DNA of 64,000 nt from Kordia periserrulae (lineage in GTDB: Bacteria > Bacteroidota > Bacteroidia > Flavobacteriales > Flavobacteriaceae): assembly GCF_003054265.1 (NCBI RefSeq), contig NZ_QBKT01000003.1, forward strand, positions 124,001-188,000, in the 5' to 3' direction. The notes beneath the pieces were generated by a model. It searched no databases, had not been told where the DNA came from, and was given only the letters and a program-made list of their open reading frames with translations. This document shows positions 16,487 through 25,805 of this stretch, in pieces. Position numbers and translations under genes: made by a program. Each line of letters begins with the position of its first letter. The first letter of the stretch is position 1.

Positions 16487-17020
16487 TTATGGATTTAAAA
16501 TCTTTTTCAATTTGGTCTTAATTCGGTTCATCTTCACACGAGCATTTACTTCTGTAATTCCAATTGTCGAGGCTATTTCTTTATAATTTTTATCTTCTAG
16601 GTATAGGAAAATCAACGCTTTTTCAATATCTGATAATTGCTTGATTGCTTTGTACATTATTTTTAATTGTTCTTCTTCCGTATCATCATAATCCTCAGAT
16701 GTTATTTTAAAAACAACACTTTCATAATCTTGTGTTTTTACACTGCGTTTTGACTTTCTGTATAAGGTAATGGCAGTGTTTAATGCCACACGATACATCC
16801 AAGTACTAAACTTAGAATCGCCTCTAAACTTTGGATATGCTTTCCATAATTGTATGGTAATTTCCTGAAACAAATCGTTGTGCTGATCTCTGTTTGAGGT
16901 ATATATACGACATACTTTATGAACGATATTCTGATGGCGTTCTAATTCGGTAACAAAGTTATGTTCGAGGTTTTTGTTCAATTTTTGATGGTTAATTTGC
17001 CTATATGTGTTTCCTATCAC
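16487..17020 (-). CDS. RNA polymerase sigma factor, ECF type
   Basis: A 177-residue sigma-70 family protein. Region 2 is seen at about residues 45-100 (HNDLFQEITIQLWKAYPKFRG ... STWMYRVALNTAI) and region 4 at about 128-175 (LSDIEKALIFLYLEDKNYKEI ... VKMNRIKTKL). It directs transcription of a small regulon, likely controlled by the membrane protein encoded 3 bp downstream. The ATG at 17020 is the only early start. Confidence 0.93.
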   Translation of the reverse strand: MIGNTYRQINHQKLNKNLEHNFVTELERHQNIVHKVCRIYTSNRDQHNDLFQEITIQLWKAYPKFRGDSKFSTWMYRVALNTAITLYRKSKRSVKTQDYESVVFKITSEDYDDTEEEQLKIMYKAIKQLSDIEKALIFLYLEDKNYKEIASTIGITEVNARVKMNRIKTKLKKILNP

Positions 17021-17088
17021 AAATATGTTACATAAATTTTCAAAAAAAAATTTAGAAAGCCGTATTTTTACCTCGTAAAGGATTTTTT

Positions 17089-18381
17089 ATGAACATACCA
17101 CGAACAAGCTATCCTAGAGTAGTGATTATTGGTGGCGGATTTGCGGGAATTTCGCTGGCAAAAAAATTAGGAAAAAAAGAAGTGCAAGCCGTTTTAATTG
17201 ACAAGCATAATTACCACACATTTCAACCTTTACTATACCAAGTTTCTACTGGCGGATTGGAACCAGACTCTATTGCATACCCAATCCGAAAAATTATTAA
17301 AGATTATCCCAACTTTTACTTCCGTATGGCAAACGTAGAAGCTATTGATACCGAAAATAAAAGTGTTTGTACGGATATTGGTGATTTAAGTTACGACCAT
17401 TTGGTGATTGCAACAGGTTCTAAAACGAATTTTTTTGGCAATAGCGAAATTGAAAAGTATAGTATGGTGATGAAAACGATTCCGCAATCGTTGAATCTTC
17501 GCAGTTTGATTCTTGAAAATTTTGAACAAGCCATTTTAACCTCCGATTTGGCAGAAAGAAACGCATTGATGAATTTCGTAATCGTAGGTGCTGGCCCAAC
17601 AGGTGTAGAATTGGCGGGCGCTTTGGCAGAAATTAAAAAAGGGATTTTGCCGAAAGATTATCCCGATTTAGACATTCGTCAGATGAAAATTAACTTGATA
17701 CAAAGCTCTGACCGTATTCTGCCTGCAATGAGCGAAGTCGCTTCCGAAAAAGCAGAAGATTATTTGCAAAAATTGGGCGTAGATGTTTGGAAAAATTTAC
17801 GCGTTACAACTTATGATGGCGATTGGGTGCAAACCAACGGAGCTGTTAATTTTAAAACGGCTACCGTAATTTGGTCGGCAGGTGTAAAAGGCGCTACAAT
17901 TCCAGGTGTTGATAGTGAGGAACTTATTACAAGAGGCAATCGAATTTTGGTAAATGAATTCAATCAAGTAAAAGGCTTTGATGATATTTATGCGTTGGGC
18001 GATATTGCCGCGATGCAAAGTGACGAATATCCTAACGGACACCCAATGATGGCTCAACCCGCCATTCAGCAAGGAAAGCATTTAGGAAAGAACTTGATTC
18101 GTAAAATAGAAGGCAAAGAGATGAAACCGTTTAGCTATTTTGACAAAGGTTCTATGGCGACTGTAGGAAGAAACAAAGCTGTAGTCGATTTGCCAAAATT
18201 CAAGTTTCAAGGTGTTTTTGCGTGGTTTGTGTGGATGTTTGTCCACTTATTCTTTTTAATAGGATTCCGAAATAGATTGGTCGTTTTTATCAATTGGGTA
18301 TATAATTACATCCGTTTTGATAGAGAAGCACGCTTAATCATTCGTCCGTACAAAAAACGAAAGCATATATCGTCATCCTAA
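17089..18381 (+). CDS. Type II NADH dehydrogenase (NDH-2)
   Basis: A 430-residue single-subunit NADH:quinone oxidoreductase. The FAD-binding motif VIIGGGFAGISLAKKL is at about 11-26, the NADH-binding motif VIVGAGPTGVELAGALAE at about 162-180, and the quinone-site motif AQPAIQQG follows DIAAMQ near residue 305. A hydrophobic, amphipathic C-terminal region (VWMFVHLFFLIGF ...) would hold it on the inner membrane. It passes electrons from NADH to menaquinone without pumping protons. Its 3' end overlaps the convergent gene by 9 bp. Confidence 0.92.
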   Translation: MNIPRTSYPRVVIIGGGFAGISLAKKLGKKEVQAVLIDKHNYHTFQPLLYQVSTGGLEPDSIAYPIRKIIKDYPNFYFRMANVEAIDTENKSVCTDIGDLSYDHLVIATGSKTNFFGNSEIEKYSMVMKTIPQSLNLRSLILENFEQAILTSDLAERNALMNFVIVGAGPTGVELAGALAEIKKGILPKDYPDLDIRQMKINLIQSSDRILPAMSEVASEKAEDYLQKLGVDVWKNLRVTTYDGDWVQTNGAVNFKTATVIWSAGVKGATIPGVDSEELITRGNRILVNEFNQVKGFDDIYALGDIAAMQSDEYPNGHPMMAQPAIQQGKHLGKNLIRKIEGKEMKPFSYFDKGSMATVGRNKAVVDLPKFKFQGVFAWFVWMFVHLFFLIGFRNRLVVFINWVYNYIRFDREARLIIRPYKKRKHISSS

Positions 18382-19074
18382 AAGCGTACCTTCTGCGTTT
18401 TCTGTTGTATGAAATTTTACGGTTAAAATTCCTAAAATAATCAGTAATTGTGATGTTCCATAAAAAAGCATGATGTACACATCTTTATACGGTAATGCGT
18501 TATGAAATTGATTCAACCCGATTACGATTTGTGCAATGGTAAAGCAAGCAATTCCCCAAAAAACTAGGCGATAACTTTTCGTGTTTACATTTTTATAGCG
18601 TAAATAGCCAATCTTTAAAAAATTTAAAACAGTAATCATATAAATAATCACAGGTATTAGTAAGTTGTCGAGCTTATCATATATCAAATAAATTAACGAG
18701 AGCGAAAGCAATAACGAAACTGCCAAATAGGGAATTAAACGATCAATATCGTAGCGTACTTGCTTGTAAAAATATAGCGAATACAATAACATTGAAATTA
18801 AAAATAACACAAGTCCCAAAATAAACGAATAAAACGAAGTTTCTTCCAATAAAAGAATATCTCCAATACACAAAGCTGCCAGCGCACCGAGAATAATCAG
18901 GCGTTGATGAAATAACATGGCTTGACTATTTATATAGAAAAAAATAGCCAATAAAATAGTAATCAGCGGTTTGGTAACAATTCTATATTCGTACAATTCT
19001 TTAGCATTATTAAAATAAATATCTAAAGAAAGATTTAGTAAGAATATGATAATGAAAACTTTAAAAAACTTCAT
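18373..19074 (-). CDS. YhhN family (lysoplasmalogenase-like) membrane protein, copy 1
   Basis: Taking the ATG at 19074 gives 233 residues starting MKFFKVFIIIF; a longer in-frame start adds ten residues. About eight membrane segments cover the length. It is related to the next upstream gene: both share the order ITILLAI.., L.A..GD.LL, a helix with Y..L, and ..GTSQLLIILGI / AAAQFLIVSGI at the C-terminus. The family includes lysoplasmalogenases that cleave vinyl-ether lysolipids. Substrate here unproven. Confidence 0.75.
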   Translation of the reverse strand: MKFFKVFIIIFLLNLSLDIYFNNAKELYEYRIVTKPLITILLAIFFYINSQAMLFHQRLIILGALAALCIGDILLLEETSFYSFILGLVLFLISMLLYSLYFYKQVRYDIDRLIPYLAVSLLLSLSLIYLIYDKLDNLLIPVIIYMITVLNFLKIGYLRYKNVNTKSYRLVFWGIACFTIAQIVIGLNQFHNALPYKDVYIMLFYGTSQLLIILGILTVKFHTTENAEGTLLG

Positions 19075-19128
19075 ATACTGCGCTTTTTTTAAAAAGCACC
19101 ACAAATTAACAAAAAAAATAGTACGTTT

Positions 19129-19797
19129 TTATTTTTGATAACTTTTGATGATTCCCGATACAATTAGAAATTGTGCGGCAGCATACGTAGCCATAATACT
19201 AAGGTTAGAATAGGGAAGTGCTTCATAAAACTTGTTGATTGCCAAAAGACTGTCTGATAACATAAAGAAAACCGCTCCAATAAAGACAAACGTAAACCCT
19301 TGCGGTAACACCATTCCTTTTCTTAGGTACGCCGTTATTGCCATGGTAAGAATGACCGTCATATACACCAACACGGGAATTAATAAATCGCCCAAACCAT
19401 CTTTGATATACCAAAATAATCCTGTTGCATATACTAAAAGTAACACAATTAGCGGAAGTGCAGCAGCTTTTTTACCATTGCAATCGCGCAGAAATACAAG
19501 AATATACATTATATGCGCAATCAAAAAGGAAACCAAACCTGCCATAAAAAAACCTTCGTCATTACTCACAAACATCAGTAAACAATCACCAAACAAAGAA
19601 AAAAGTAGTGCTAAAATCGTGGTTATTTTGATAGTTAAATGAAGATGATCTGCATTTAATATAAAAAACAACATTAGCGAAATGACAATGGCAGGCTTTG
19701 TAAAATAATGCCACGTAGTATAACTTTCAAAACTTCCAAAAATAAGTTCAAGCGTCACTATAATGATGAAAATGATGGTAAATACGATTGTTTTCAT
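19129..19797 (-). CDS. YhhN family (lysoplasmalogenase-like) membrane protein, copy 2
   Basis: The ATG at 19797 gives 222 residues and overlaps the stop of the upstream hydrolase gene by 4 bases (coupled translation). Eight membrane segments and the family pattern LFSLFGDCLLM, LVSFLIAHIMYILVF and FMLSDSLLAINKF are visible. It is the tandem paralog of the gene at 18373-19074, with which it shares strand and operon. Confidence 0.82.
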   Translation of the reverse strand: MKTIVFTIIFIIIVTLELIFGSFESYTTWHYFTKPAIVISLMLFFILNADHLHLTIKITTILALLFSLFGDCLLMFVSNDEGFFMAGLVSFLIAHIMYILVFLRDCNGKKAAALPLIVLLLVYATGLFWYIKDGLGDLLIPVLVYMTVILTMAITAYLRKGMVLPQGFTFVFIGAVFFMLSDSLLAINKFYEALPYSNLSIMATYAAAQFLIVSGIIKSYQK

Positions 19798-20333
19798 GTA
19801 GTTTTCTTTTTTAGAAATATTCTCAAAACTAATACAATTCCGCACGGAATTCCGATAAACAACGCTTCACTTTGCAATACGCGCAATCCCCACTCACTAA
19901 AGAATCGGGCAGCACCTATGGGAGATACCAAAATTGGTCGCCACGGAAAAAAATAGCGCGTATCGTCAAACGGAATAAAAAAACCAACGCCTTTTCCGCC
20001 ATTCGTCAGCGCATCAAGCAATCCGTGTGAGATTGTTGCCAAAAAGAAAACAATGCAAAGCGTCATTCCCAGTTTGGAGAAGAATTTTACCTTTCTATAA
20101 AAAATGATTCGAACTAAAAAAGCCAACAAAAAGGCAAAGAGAATGCTATGTGTAAATCCGCGATGCCCTAACGGATGCTCATACGAATATCCAAACTGAA
20201 ACATGATCACATCAGCATCAGGAATCACCGCGCAAAAAATAGCAAGCAAGGATAATTTTATAGGATTTAGCGAAACATTCGCCACTTTTTTAATGGTATA
20301 CGCTACCAACGCGTGACTGAAAACGGACGCCAT
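19794..20333 (-). CDS. Membrane-bound metal-dependent hydrolase (YdjM/DUF457 family)
   Basis: A 179-residue protein with the family signature: His7 in FSHALVAY, IPDADVIMFQFGY, HPLGHRGFTHSILFA and SHGLLDALTNGGKGVGFFIPF, which supply the His/Asp metal ligands, plus about four membrane segments. The substrate is unknown for this family. It starts one base into the stop codon of the small gene upstream and overlaps the YhhN gene downstream, so all are one operon. Confidence 0.88.
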   Translation of the reverse strand: MASVFSHALVAYTIKKVANVSLNPIKLSLLAIFCAVIPDADVIMFQFGYSYEHPLGHRGFTHSILFAFLLAFLVRIIFYRKVKFFSKLGMTLCIVFFLATISHGLLDALTNGGKGVGFFIPFDDTRYFFPWRPILVSPIGAARFFSEWGLRVLQSEALFIGIPCGIVLVLRIFLKKKTT

Positions 20334-20593
20334 TAATTTGCGTTTGAATATTCATCTAACAACGCTTTTTCTTTTGCGGTCAAACTATCAACACCTTTCT
20401 CATTAATCTTTTCCAAAATACGGTCAACGCGTTCTTGCTTGGCTTTACGTTTGGCATTGAATTCGTCGTCAATCGTTTGATATTTTTGTGTAGAACGCCT
20501 TGAAATTCCAGCACTTTCTGTATTTGATTTAAAAAATTTGATGTAAATAAAAATACCAATAACAGCAATCGAAATATAAAGCATGATGTCCAT
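20333..20593 (-). CDS. Small membrane-anchored protein, unknown
   Basis: Starting at ATG 20593 the product has 86 residues (a second ATG is at 20584). One N-terminal membrane helix (IMLYISIAVIGIFIYIKFF) is followed by a basic, coiled-coil-like tail containing EINEKGVDSLTAKEKALLDE, a helical hairpin often seen at the C-terminus of rhomboid-like or DUF6576 proteins. It is the first gene of the operon leading into the hydrolase and YhhN genes. Confidence 0.68.
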   Translation of the reverse strand: MDIMLYISIAVIGIFIYIKFFKSNTESAGISRRSTQKYQTIDDEFNAKRKAKQERVDRILEKINEKGVDSLTAKEKALLDEYSNAN

Positions 20594-20753
20594 AAGCTTG
20601 TACGAGTAGCAATTTTTTAACAACCAAATTTACAATAATTCTCCCAAAATACAATTCATCCTAAAATTACGACAATTGAGTCGTTTGGTTTTTAGAGGTT
20701 GTTCAAATTACTAGAGATTTGCTTCATCATCAATCAATAAAATCATTCATCCC

Positions 20754-22907
20754 ATGAAAAAAATAATCACACTTTGTATCTTTTTTTGTTGCAGTTTTAG
20801 CATAGCGCAAACTATCATTTCTGGAATTATCACCGATGCTAAAAACGAACCAATTTTCGGCGCGAATGTCTATTTAAAAGGAACCTACGATGGCGCTTCA
20901 ACTAATGAAAAAGGCGAATTTAACTTTACTACGGAAGAAAAAGGAGTGCAAGTGTTGGTCATTTCGTTTGTGTCGTTTGAAACGAAAGAAGTGTCATTAG
21001 ATGTATCTAAAATGCAAAATATCACCATTCAACTACGTGAAAATGTAGATGCATTAGATGCTGTTGTATTAAGTGCTGGTTCGTTTGAAGCGGGAGAAAA
21101 TGCCAAAGTCACCGCGCTAAAACCGTTAGACATTGTTACAACGGCAAGTGCGCTGGGCGATTTTGTTGGCGCATTGCAAACCTTACCAGGAACGAGTACG
21201 GTTGCGGAAGACGGACGTTTATTTGTACGTGGTGGTCGTGCCGAAGAAACACAAATCTTTATCGATGGAATTCGCGTGTTTACGCCGTATAGCAATACCA
21301 CCAACAACATTCCTGCGCGCGGTCGCTATTCGCCATTTCTGTTTAAAGGAATTACCTTTTCTACAGGCGGATATTCTGCTGAATACGGACAAGCGTTGTC
21401 GGGCGTGTTGGAATTGAACACCATCAACGAACCTGACCAAGAAAAAACAGATATTTCCATCATGACGGTTGGTGGCGGCGTGGGACATACCGAAAAGTGG
21501 AAAAAAGGTTCTGTAAGTTTCAGTACGTCGTATATCAATTTGGCGCCGTATTTAGCATTATTTCCAGACCGAAACGATTGGATAAAACCATTTCAAGGCG
21601 GACAAGGCGAAAGTGTATTTCGTCATCATTTTAAGAATGGAACGTTGAAATTTTACACGGCATTTGATATTACCGATTTTGAATTGGATCAAGAAAGTAT
21701 CAATTTTGACGAATTGGTTCGCTTTAAGTTGAATAATAACAATTTATACATGAACGCATCATACAAAGGAACGCTGAGCGACGATTGGGGAATTGCCACA
21801 GGAATAAGTTACACGCGCGACCGAACGAAACTTCGCATCATTAATGACCGCATCAACAGTTTGGAAAATTCTATTCATGTAAAAGCGAAGTTGAAAAAGA
21901 AATTTAGCAATCGTTTCAAACTCAATTTTGGCGCAGAATATTTCACCACTGATTTCGATGAAGAATTTAAAAACGAGACAATTTCGTCAGTAAACTATGG
22001 TTTTAACAATAACCTGTTTGGCGCTTTCGCGGAATCGGACATTTTCTTCTCTAAAAACTTCGCAGCCAAAGTCGGTGTACGTTTTGATCACGCTTCGTTA
22101 CTGGACAAAACGACCATTTCACCACGATTGTCCGTAGCGTACAAAACCTCTGAAAAAGACCAAGTATCGTTTGCGTTTGGACAATTTTACCAAAATCCGA
22201 ACAATACCTATTTAAAATTCAATAGCAATTTCATTCCAGAAAATGCCACGCATTATATTGTCAACTATCAATATGTGCATGAAGGCAAAACGTTTCGCGC
22301 GGAAGCGTATCACAAAAAATACAACGATTTGGTGACGTTTTCGGGCGATATTCCACAATTTGGAAGTGATTTTGGAAATGACGGTTTCGGTCACGCCACA
22401 GGACTAGACATTTTTTGGCGTGATAACAAAAGTATCAAAAATGTGGATTATTGGGTTTCGTATTCCTACTTAGACACGTCGCGAAAATTTGAAAACTTTC
22501 CCACGGAAGCCATGCCAAATTTTGCTACAAAGCACAACTTTTCGGTTGTCACCAAATATTGGGTAGATTCGTTAAAAAGTCAAGTAGGATTTAGCTATAA
22601 CTATGCTTCTGGACGACCATATACAAATCCAAACGTCGGAGGATTTTTAAACGAACGTACCAAAGATTTTCATAGTGTAAGTGTGAATTGGGCATATTTA
22701 ATTTCACAGCAAAAAATCTTGTATTTCTCGTTGTCGAATGCCGCAGGTGTACGAAACGTGTTTGGCTACGAATACGCGAATCAGCCAGACATGAACGGCA
22801 TATTTCAAAGAAGAACGCTACGTCCAGCACAAGATCAGTTTTTCTTTATCGGTTTCTTTTGGACGATTAGTGATGATGGGAAGAGTAATCAGTTGGATAC
22901 GTTGTAG
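20754..22907 (+). CDS. TonB-dependent receptor with CarboxypepD_reg-like domain
   Basis: A 717-residue outer-membrane receptor: signal peptide (about 1-19), a CarboxypepD_reg-like beta-sandwich (about 20-105, GIITDAKNEPIFGANVYLKG), a plug domain (about 120-225, with LPGTSTVAEDGRLFVRGGRAEETQIFIDG) and a 22-strand-type barrel to the end. It imports an unknown ligand using TonB energy. No SusD partner is adjacent, so it is more likely a siderophore- or metal-type receptor than a glycan importer. It stands alone. Confidence 0.92.
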   Translation: MKKIITLCIFFCCSFSIAQTIISGIITDAKNEPIFGANVYLKGTYDGASTNEKGEFNFTTEEKGVQVLVISFVSFETKEVSLDVSKMQNITIQLRENVDALDAVVLSAGSFEAGENAKVTALKPLDIVTTASALGDFVGALQTLPGTSTVAEDGRLFVRGGRAEETQIFIDGIRVFTPYSNTTNNIPARGRYSPFLFKGITFSTGGYSAEYGQALSGVLELNTINEPDQEKTDISIMTVGGGVGHTEKWKKGSVSFSTSYINLAPYLALFPDRNDWIKPFQGGQGESVFRHHFKNGTLKFYTAFDITDFELDQESINFDELVRFKLNNNNLYMNASYKGTLSDDWGIATGISYTRDRTKLRIINDRINSLENSIHVKAKLKKKFSNRFKLNFGAEYFTTDFDEEFKNETISSVNYGFNNNLFGAFAESDIFFSKNFAAKVGVRFDHASLLDKTTISPRLSVAYKTSEKDQVSFAFGQFYQNPNNTYLKFNSNFIPENATHYIVNYQYVHEGKTFRAEAYHKKYNDLVTFSGDIPQFGSDFGNDGFGHATGLDIFWRDNKSIKNVDYWVSYSYLDTSRKFENFPTEAMPNFATKHNFSVVTKYWVDSLKSQVGFSYNYASGRPYTNPNVGGFLNERTKDFHSVSVNWAYLISQQKILYFSLSNAAGVRNVFGYEYANQPDMNGIFQRRTLRPAQDQFFFIGFFWTISDDGKSNQLDTL

Positions 22908-22995
22908 GAATTCAGAATGTAGAATGCAGAATTATGAATTTTGAAGTTTTAAATTTCGCTATTGCTCGATTATTTACTTATAATCAAAAATCAGC

Positions 22996-23022
22996 AATCG
23001 TAAATCGTAAATCGTAAATCGT
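22996..23022. repeat. Heptamer tandem repeat AATCGTA, 3.9 copies
   Basis: Four consecutive AATCGTA units (the last lacks one base) lead straight into the duplicated gene end at 23010-23047. Confidence 0.9.
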
Positions 23023-23047
23023 TATTTCGGATTCAAAACTGCATTTC
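23010..23047 (-). repeat. Duplicated 3' end of the DUF779 gene
   Basis: Bases 23010-23039 are identical over 30 nt to 23589-23618, and the match continues to 23047/23626 with one mismatch. The second copy is the true end of the DUF779 gene (its last codons and TAA); the first copy supplies, in another frame, the TGA stop of the gene at 23033. The segment between the copies is 579 bp in period. Confidence 0.85.
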
Positions 23048-23548
23048 TTTTTCCTCTTCAAGCTTTAACGTTTTTGTTAGAATTTTTAGACACTTTCTTG
23101 ATGACATGATAAAAAGCATTTTTGGGACAATAAAAGCTAACATCAAAACTAGCATCAATCCTCCTAATGTTTGAGAACTAAAAACATCCGTTGTTTTTCT
23201 AAAAAGATGGCTAATGAATGATAGACTGAAGATTAACAAAAAAATCACCATGATGATTTTGGGAACACGTTTGAGTTTGAATAAAACATGAATTTCATCT
23301 TCATGAATTTGTCCACGCATGCAACAAAGTATTGCAAAATGTGAATGTGGACAAACTAATTTAAAAGCATATCCGTCAATAATTCCTAAGAAAGGTTTAT
23401 GCGTTTTACTTAGACGAAAACTATGAGATATCTTGGTATTTTTCTCTAGAAGATGTAATGTTTCTTCTTGATTTTTAGAAAGTTTGAGGTAATATTTTTT
23501 GACTGGAAACAAATTTGAGATACTAAATACATTAGGTAAATAATCCAA
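23033..23548 (-). CDS. Membrane protein, paralog of the gene at 27881
   Basis: A 171-residue product with a soluble N-terminal half and two membrane segments (about 96-112 and 129-148). The first 120 residues align with the protein at 27881-28360: FPVKK-Y-L-L, Q-ETL--L, FRGII/FLGII, FKL and VRIP/KRVP recur in order. I recognise no named family; the layout suggests a small PH-like domain fused to two helices. Its last codons and stop lie inside a copied end of the neighbouring DUF779 gene, so the native C-terminus may have been replaced. Confidence 0.65.
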   Translation of the reverse strand: MDYLPNVFSISNLFPVKKYYLKLSKNQEETLHLLEKNTKISHSFRLSKTHKPFLGIIDGYAFKLVCPHSHFAILCCMRGQIHEDEIHVLFKLKRVPKIIMVIFLLIFSLSFISHLFRKTTDVFSSQTLGGLMLVLMLAFIVPKMLFIMSSRKCLKILTKTLKLEEEKEMQF

Positions 23549-23567
23549 AGATATTCAATAATTTAAA

Positions 23568-23601
23568 AATCGTCAATCGTCAATCGTCAATCGTAAATCG
23601 T
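23568..23601. repeat. Heptamer tandem repeat AATCGTC/AATCGTA, 4.9 copies
   Basis: Three AATCGTC units, one AATCGTA and a partial unit abut the stop codon of the DUF779 gene. Confidence 0.9.
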
Positions 23602-23957
23602 TATTTCGGATTCAAAACAGCATTTTCTTCTTCTGTCAATAATCGTGAGTGAATTATAAATCGCAGTCCTAATGGAATTTCTAAGGAAAAACTGGCACCA
23701 CGACCTTCGGTGATGTCTACGGTTAAATGTGTATGTTTCCAGTACTCAAATTGGTCTTGATTCATGTAGAAATTTACGCCTTCCAATTCGCCTAAATGTA
23801 TATCACTTTCGTCCAAATACATATCTTCTTCAGGAATAATCATCGGAGACGAGCCATCACAACAACCGCCACTTTGATGAAAGATGAGGTTTCCATGTTG
23901 TTTTTTGAGTTGATTGACAATTTTAGCGGCTTTTTCTGTGATTGCGATTCTTTTCAT
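23601..23957 (-). CDS. DUF779 domain protein
   Basis: A 118-residue protein of the DUF779 family, with the characteristic HQSGGCCDGSSPMI (about residues 27-40) and a C-terminal half of beta strands. It regularly accompanies acetaldehyde/aldehyde dehydrogenase genes, as here with the gene at 24146. The twin cysteines suggest metal or redox chemistry, but the role is not established. Separated from the dehydrogenase by a repeat-rich gap. Confidence 0.92.
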   Translation of the reverse strand: MKRIAITEKAAKIVNQLKKQHGNLIFHQSGGCCDGSSPMIIPEEDMYLDESDIHLGELEGVNFYMNQDQFEYWKHTHLTVDITEGRGASFSLEIPLGLRFIIHSRLLTEEENAVLNPK

Positions 23958-24022
23958 GATTAGAAGTTGGTATTTAGGTTTTAGAGTTGAGTACTTAGAT
24001 TTTTCTATAAAGATACAAAGGA

Positions 24023-24047
24023 TAGCGCGAGTCTAAAACTCGCGCTA
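24023..24047. repeat. GC-rich hairpin between aldehyde dehydrogenase and DUF779 genes
   Basis: A perfect 10-bp stem, TAGCGCGAGT with ACTCGCGCTA, around the loop CTAAA. It lacks a T-tract in the direction of transcription, so it is more likely an RNA processing or stability hairpin or part of the adjacent repeat than a terminator. Confidence 0.6.
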
Positions 24048-24067
24048 ACTTTGAAATCAAACAATGT

Positions 24068-24132
24068 GTCATTCCCGTGAAGACGGGAATCCACTTTGAA
24101 GTTAAATGGATTCCTGCCTTCGCAGGAATGAC
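24068..24132. repeat. REP-like double hairpin (inverted pair)
   Basis: Two arms of 26 bp, GTCATTCCCGTGAAGACGGG.. at 24068-24093 and its near-complement at 24107-24132, are each a hairpin (ATTCCCG/CGGGAAT and ATTCCTGC/GCAGGAAT). Elements of the CATTCC..GGAATCC type are dispersed in many bacterial genomes. It lies in the 188-bp gap between two genes of a likely operon. Confidence 0.8.
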
Positions 24133-24145
24133 AAAACTTATGATT

Positions 24146-25645
24146 CTAAAAGAATCCTAATTTGTTTTTATCGTACGAAATCAACATGTTTTTTGTTTGA
24201 CGATAATGGTCTAACATCATCACGTGATTTTCTCTACCAAATCCTGATTTTTTATACCCACCAAACGGTGCATGTGCAGGATAGGCGTGATAACAATTCA
24301 CCCAAACACGTCCGGCTTTAATGGCTCTTGGAATTTGATACAATTGATGCGCATCACGCGTCCAAACACCAGCTCCTAAACCATACAAGGTATCATTCGC
24401 GATTTCCAAGGCTTCTGCTTCGTCCTTAAATTTTGTCACACAAGCAACTGGACCAAAAATTTCTTCTTGAAACACGCGCATTTTATTATGTCCTTCTAAT
24501 AATGTCGGTTTAATGTAGAATCCGTTTGCTAAATCGCCATCAAGTTTGTTGGCTTCGCCGCCTGTTAGGACTTTGGCACCTTCTTCCACACCAATTTTTA
24601 AGTATGATTGAATCTTCTCGTATTGGTCGTTCGATGCTTGCGCGCCCACCATTGTATTTGTATCGTACGGATTGTCTTGAATAATTGCATTCGTACGCTC
24701 GATTACTTTTTCCATAAACGCATCGTAAATGTCTTCTTGCACTAAAATTCGCGATGGACAGGTACACACTTCTCCTTGATTGAACGCAAATAACACCGCA
24801 CCTTCAATCGCTTTGTCTAGAAAGGCATCATCAGCATCCATCACACTGTTAAAGAAGATGTTTGGTGATTTTCCACCGAGTTCCATCGTCACAGGATTTA
24901 GGTTTTTGGAAGCGTATTGCATAATCAACTGTCCTGTAGTCGTTTCTCCTGTAAAGGCAACTTTATCCACACGCGAACTTGAAGCTAACGGTTTTCCAGC
25001 TTCCGGACCGAATCCATGCACAATATTAATCACACCAGGAGGAAATACATCGGCAATTTTTTCCATCAATAAGGTTGCTGTGGAAGGTGTTTGTTCTGCT
25101 GGCTTCAACACAACACAATTTCCTGTGGCTAGTGCTGGCGGCAATTTCCACGATAACATTAACAATGGAAAGTTCCACGGAATAATTTGTCCCACCACAC
25201 CTAACGGCTCTTTGATATTCATGGAAAGTGTGTTCTGATCCAATTCGGTAGCACTTCCTTCTTCGGCACGAATACACGACGCAAAATAACGCCAGTGATC
25301 CACACATAACGGAATATCAGCATTTAAGGTTTCACGGATAGGTTTTCCGTTATCGCAGGTTTCTACGAGTGCAAATTCTTCTAAATTTGCTTCAATAATA
25401 TCTGCAACCTTATTAAGCAAGGTTGCTCTTTCGGTGGCAGAAGTATTTCCCCAAGCTTCTTTGGCGGCATTGGCAGCATCTAAGGCAAGTTCGACATCTT
25501 CTTTTTGCGAACGCGGATATTTTGCTATCAAACTATTGTCAATCGGTGATGTATTGTCAAAATATTGTCCACCAATAGGCGCAACAAATTCACCATTGAT
25601 AAAGTTGTGATATTTCTCTTTAAATGTTGGTTTTGAATAACTCAT
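24146..25645 (-). CDS. NAD-dependent aldehyde dehydrogenase (acetaldehyde type)
   Basis: A 499-residue ALDH close to the ExaC/AldB group. The catalytic Glu is in [10 protein letters not shown] (about 258) and the catalytic Cys in [10 protein letters not shown] (about 296-302); [10 protein letters not shown] and the C-terminal [13 protein letters not shown] are classical. It oxidises an aldehyde, probably acetaldehyde, to the acid. The DUF779 gene follows on the same strand and an AraC-type regulator is divergent, the standard arrangement for ethanol/acetaldehyde oxidation. Confidence 0.94.
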   Translation of the reverse strand: MSYSKPTFKEKYHNFINGEFVAPIGGQYFDNTSPIDNSLIAKYPRSQKEDVELALDAANAAKEAWGNTSATERATLLNKVADIIEANLEEFALVETCDNGKPIRETLNADIPLCVDHWRYFASCIRAEEGSATELDQNTLSMNIKEPLGVVGQIIPWNFPLLMLSWKLPPALATGNCVVLKPAEQTPSTATLLMEKIADVFPPGVINIVHGFGPEAGKPLASSSRVDKVAFTGETTTGQLIMQYASKNLNPVTMELGGKSPNIFFNSVMDADDAFLDKAIEGAVLFAFNQGEVCTCPSRILVQEDIYDAFMEKVIERTNAIIQDNPYDTNTMVGAQASNDQYEKIQSYLKIGVEEGAKVLTGGEANKLDGDLANGFYIKPTLLEGHNKMRVFQEEIFGPVACVTKFKDEAEALEIANDTLYGLGAGVWTRDAHQLYQIPRAIKAGRVWVNCYHAYPAHAPFGGYKKSGFGRENHVMMLDHYRQTKNMLISYDKNKLGFF

Positions 25646-25805
25646 ATTATTGTAGATTTAATTTTAAAAGGGTTAATTTTTTTACGATTTATTAATTTTT
25701 ATAAAGTTAGTTTGTCATATTCTCATTATATTGAACATATATCTTAAATTCTTGCACATATCTATTATAATGGAAATTAAGCTGTAAATTTTTGTATTAT
25801 TGAGT

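Noticed and set aside
24106-24321. Plus-strand frame of 71 residues starting in the REP-like element
   Set aside because: Its start is the repeat itself and the rest is antisense to the aldehyde dehydrogenase gene.
25800-25805. TTG start for the AraC-type regulator
   Set aside because: An ATG lies two codons downstream and gives the usual N-terminus.
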